A DNA stretch of 8,715 nt, taken from the NCBI GenBank assembly GCA_903922535.1, contig CAIXUF010001417.1:1-8715 (forward strand), in the 5' to 3' direction. This document shows, one piece after another, positions 7,040 through 8,715 of this stretch (within the stretch, counting starts at the first letter, position 1; each line of letters opens with the position of its first letter). Origin of the DNA: Candidatus Hydrogenedentota bacterium (GTDB lineage Bacteria; Hydrogenedentota; Hydrogenedentia; Hydrogenedentiales; CAITNO01). The translations under genes and the position numbers were made by a program. Under the pieces are notes generated by a model. It made no database searches, was not told the origin of the DNA, and saw only the letters and a list, made by a program, of their open reading frames with translations.

Positions 7040-7156
7040 CTATTCTCTTTGAGGTGAGTGTTCCGAGAGTTCCGCCCTACGAGTTGGGCTAGGCAGAATG
7101 CGAAACAGTTCCTCACCTTTCGCTGTTAAGGCAACGAGATCATTGCACTCGAATAC
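7040..7156 (-). pseudogene. In-frame C-terminal continuation of the GIY-YIG-like gene beyond its TAA
   Basis: Directly after the TAA at 7159-7157 the same frame stays open for 38 codons to a TAG at 7042-7040. It reads VFECNDLVALTAKGEELF, then RILPSP and a polar tail. From memory, related GIY-YIG-like proteins end in an N-E-VFE-x-x-DL...G-x-x-LF-x-LP pattern, so this is the expected C-terminus. A single G-to-T change (GAA to TAA) would explain the break. The full protein would have about 186 residues. Confidence 0.5.
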
Positions 7157-7600
7157 TTAATTGAGAATATGCCGACAATCCACAGATGACAGACAGTCCA
7201 TTACCGCTATTTCCCATGACCTCTTGCAGGGCCACGATTTCAGTATCTTGGCGGTTGGCGCTGCGGTTCTATGCTGCGCAAGCCTATCCCTTAGGTCGAT
7301 AGCAAACCCCAGTTTTATACGTTTTGGATCAAGTTCGGGAACTAGTTGAATCACATAGAATACGCCGGCCTCAGGTTCAACAGCCTTACCCTTCTCCAAG
7401 AATCCTCGACTCTTTCTGTGAGCAAGGATGGTTTCCGCCTCTTCGGCAGTTACGGTCAACGTCAGTTGGCTTCCCGAATCCTGTGTCCTGCGTTTCTGAG
7501 GTTTAAGCCCAAGTCCTAATATGTAGCGTCGTGCATGAGAACGGTCCATTTCTAACCGTTGTGCGAGATGCTTTATTGAAATGTAGGATTCCTGTTCCAT
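7157..7600 (-). CDS. HTH plus GIY-YIG-like nuclease-fold protein, probably interrupted
   Basis: The 147-residue product has two parts. Residues 5-67 (ISIKHLAQRLEMDRSHARRY, then TVTAEEAETILAHR and a basic RKSRGF end) look like a helix-turn-helix DNA-binding region. Residues 79-147 resemble a GIY-YIG/T5orf172-type domain: VFYVIQ (80-85) in the GIY position, IKLGF (95-99) in the YIG position, R106 as the conserved arginine, WPCKRSWE with E130 as the possible metal-binding glutamate. The frame stops at TAA after HILN, just where the family would continue, and a family-like tail follows in frame at 7156-7040. The gene is therefore probably a pseudogene, a recoded gene or a sequencing error, unless the short form works. 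ATG at 7600 has no good Shine-Dalgarno site: the purine-rich AGGAGAAAGG upstream ends 14 bases away. It is codirectional with, and 81 bases after, the sialidase. Composition unlike its neighbours suggests transfer. Function could be a homing or mobile nuclease or a regulator; this is not resolved. Confidence 0.65.
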   Translation of the reverse strand: MEQESYISIKHLAQRLEMDRSHARRYILGLGLKPQKRRTQDSGSQLTLTVTAEEAETILAHRKSRGFLEKGKAVEPEAGVFYVIQLVPELDPKRIKLGFAIDLRDRLAQHRTAAPTAKILKSWPCKRSWEIAVMDCLSSVDCRHILN

Positions 7601-7613
7601 AAGTCCCGACTTA
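7600..7613. promoter_or_regulatory. Palindrome overlapping the start codon, possible operator
   Basis: TAAGTC (7600-7605) and GACTTA (7608-7613) form a perfect inverted repeat with a 2-base centre. It overlaps the first base of the start codon of the HTH/GIY-YIG-like gene. Because that product has an HTH region, an autoregulatory operator is possible. The evidence is symmetry and position only. Confidence 0.25.
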
Positions 7614-7681
7614 ACCTTTCTCCTCTGTTCTCGCCATATTACTCTGTGGCAGTTGCTCTACCCCATTCTCAGCCACCCCGC

Positions 7682-8715
7682 TCACTTCCCCTGGGTAATC
7701 GACACAATAGTACCCGCGATGTGGCGGGTGCCGTTGTCCTGGTTGAAGTAGTAGGTTGCCAGGTAGCGGCCGTCGGCCATGGGGGTCACCCAAGGATAGC
7801 CGAGGTCGCCGCTGCCACCATCGTCTCGCAAGACGATTTCCTTGGCGGTGTCGATGTTGGTGCATTCGGCGTCGAGCACGCGGGCGCGGATGCCGTAGGG
7901 TTCATGGCGGTAGCCGTAGACGAGCAACACCCGCCCGTCAGCGAGGGTGGTGGCGCAATGGGGGTGTCCTTGAAAGCCCGCGTCTTTCCAGGGTTCGAAG
8001 CTCTTGCCGCCGTCCTTGGAGCGGGCGATGGCGGTGTGGTCGTCGAAGTCGGAGGTGCGCAGGAAGGCGATGATGTCACCGCCCTTGGTTTCGTAGAGGG
8101 AGGTTTCGTTGAACGTGACCTTCTCGTCCTGCGCGATGGGACAGCGGTACTCCCAAGTTAACCCGCCGTCTTTGGAGGCCATCAGATGGACCTCGCTGCG
8201 ACGGGGTGCCAGTTGCGCAGCCGAGGCGACCGCCCAGTAAAGCGTGCCGTCACGGCCCTGCCACATGGCGCCGCGGTTGTAGGCGGGGCAGGGTTCGCGG
8301 AAGACCGAGATGGTCTTGCTCTCGGGCATGGGCGGCGGGATGATGGGGCCTTTCCAGGTCTGGCCGCCGTCGGTGGAGCGCACGAGGTAGCCGCCCATGA
8401 AGACGAAGTCACCGTGGCGCAGGGTCTCGGGATACTTGGACGCGGCATCGCCGCGCAGCAGCGCCCAGCCATAGCTGCTGCACACAATCGACCCGTCGCG
8501 CAGTTGGGTCATGCAGGGGTCCTGCGAGCCGCCGAAGGGGTGGGCGAAGATGAGTTCGGGCTCGGTGGTCCAGGTGGCGCCGTTGTCTTTGGAACGGACG
8601 AGCACAAGGTAACTGTTGGGGTCGGTGTGGTTGGAGCCCTCCTCGCCGAAGATGCGGCGCTCCGGGGCGCGGCGGAAGGCCACCAGCAGTTCGCCGTCGG
8701 GCCTGCACACCACGG
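7682..8715 (-). CDS. Sialidase-family (Asp-box beta-propeller) glycosidase, 5' end outside window
   Basis: The readable part, 344 codons to the TGA at 7684-7682, belongs to a six-bladed beta-propeller protein of the sialidase/BNR superfamily, often annotated exo-alpha-sialidase. Counting from the first whole codon (8713), Asp boxes S-x-D-x-G-x-T-W occur at 41-48, 113-120 and 180-187, with a degenerate one, SKDGGKSF, at 232-239. FNETSLYE (201-208) carries E203, in the place of the conserved catalytic-region glutamate, and AFLRTSD (216-222) carries R219, a candidate for the substrate-binding arginine cluster. GDLGYPWVTPMADGR near the end and the closing HIAGTIVSI strand are typical of the family's last blade. 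The first codon read here (GTG) is internal: PDGELLVAFRR is the family's first blade, so the start, any signal peptide and the first arginine lie beyond 8715. Substrate cannot be told from sequence; many environmental homologues act on acidic or sulfated glycans rather than sialic acid. It converges with the GH28-like gene. Confidence 0.85.
   Translation of the reverse strand, partial: VVCRPDGELLVAFRRAPERRIFGEEGSNHTDPNSYLVLVRSKDNGATWTTEPELIFAHPFGGSQDPCMTQLRDGSIVCSSYGWALLRGDAASKYPETLRHGDFVFMGGYLVRSTDGGQTWKGPIIPPPMPESKTISVFREPCPAYNRGAMWQGRDGTLYWAVASAAQLAPRRSEVHLMASKDGGLTWEYRCPIAQDEKVTFNETSLYETKGGDIIAFLRTSDFDDHTAIARSKDGGKSFEPWKDAGFQGHPHCATTLADGRVLLVYGYRHEPYGIRARVLDAECTNIDTAKEIVLRDDGGSGDLGYPWVTPMADGRYLATYYFNQDNGTRHIAGTIVSITQGK

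Larger units (their letters stand above)
6986..7681. other. AT-richer islet between the two carbohydrate-enzyme genes
   Basis: Hand counts of three 60-base lines (7141, 7201, 7321) give about 42, 53 and 45% GC, against 75% in the line 6301-6360 of the neighbouring GH28 gene. The stretch holds one interrupted minus-strand gene (7040-7600) and non-coding flanks (6986-7039 and 7601-7681). I see no tRNA, insertion-sequence end or terminal repeat, and no strong terminator between the convergent genes. Its composition suggests acquisition from a lower-GC source. Confidence 0.55.

Noticed and set aside
7611..7865. Small minus-strand frame overlapping the end of the sialidase gene
   Set aside because: Most of it is out of frame within the sialidase; the short ATG-started end (MARTEEKG) has no support as a gene.

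Overview
The window looks like bacterial chromosome of high GC content, with the usual bacterial start signals: AGGAG-type Shine-Dalgarno sites sit in front of several genes, and TTG is used as a start. A Swi2/Snf2 ATPase, a SWIM zinc-finger protein, a GH28-type pectinase-like enzyme and an Asp-box sialidase occur together. That mix suggests a polysaccharide-degrading environmental lineage, such as Hydrogenedentota, Planctomycetota, Lentisphaerota or Verrucomicrobiota. This placement is an inference from gene content; no marker gene is present.

Layout. (1) 1-359 (+): a good sigma70-like promoter (32-60) and a GC-rich hairpin precede a short frame (105-359). The frame encodes only the C-terminal CxxC...CxxC module that normally ends much longer response-regulator or PAS signalling proteins, so it is probably a remnant. 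(2) 360-463: a convergent gap with a 9-bp hairpin and a competing 11-bp inverted repeat. (3) 464-1348 (-): a radical SAM protein with a CX4CX2C cluster motif. (4) 1349-1559: a divergent intergenic region. (5) 1560-5298 (+): a two-gene operon. The first gene is an Snf2-family ATPase (889 aa, TTG start). Sixteen bases later comes a SWIM zinc-finger protein with a Lys/Ala/Pro-rich linker and a C-terminal Cro/C1-type helix-turn-helix. (6) 5357-6985 (+): a secreted GH28-like pectin-lyase-fold hydrolase. (7) 6986-7681: a distinctly AT-richer stretch with a minus-strand HTH plus GIY-YIG-like gene. Its reading frame is cut by one in-frame TAA, and recognisable C-terminal sequence continues beyond it. 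(8) 7682-8715 (-): a sialidase-family protein with four Asp boxes, whose 5' end lies outside the window.

How the genes may work together: the Snf2 and SWIM proteins are very likely partners, an ATP-driven DNA translocase and a DNA-binding accessory protein that could position it. The GH28 enzyme and the sialidase are convergent and both fit extracellular glycan breakdown. The GIY-YIG-like gene between them looks like a foreign, decaying insertion. The most interesting items are the SWIM + H1-like linker + HTH architecture beside Snf2, the stop-interrupted GIY-YIG-like gene, and the promoter-proximal orphan signalling tail.
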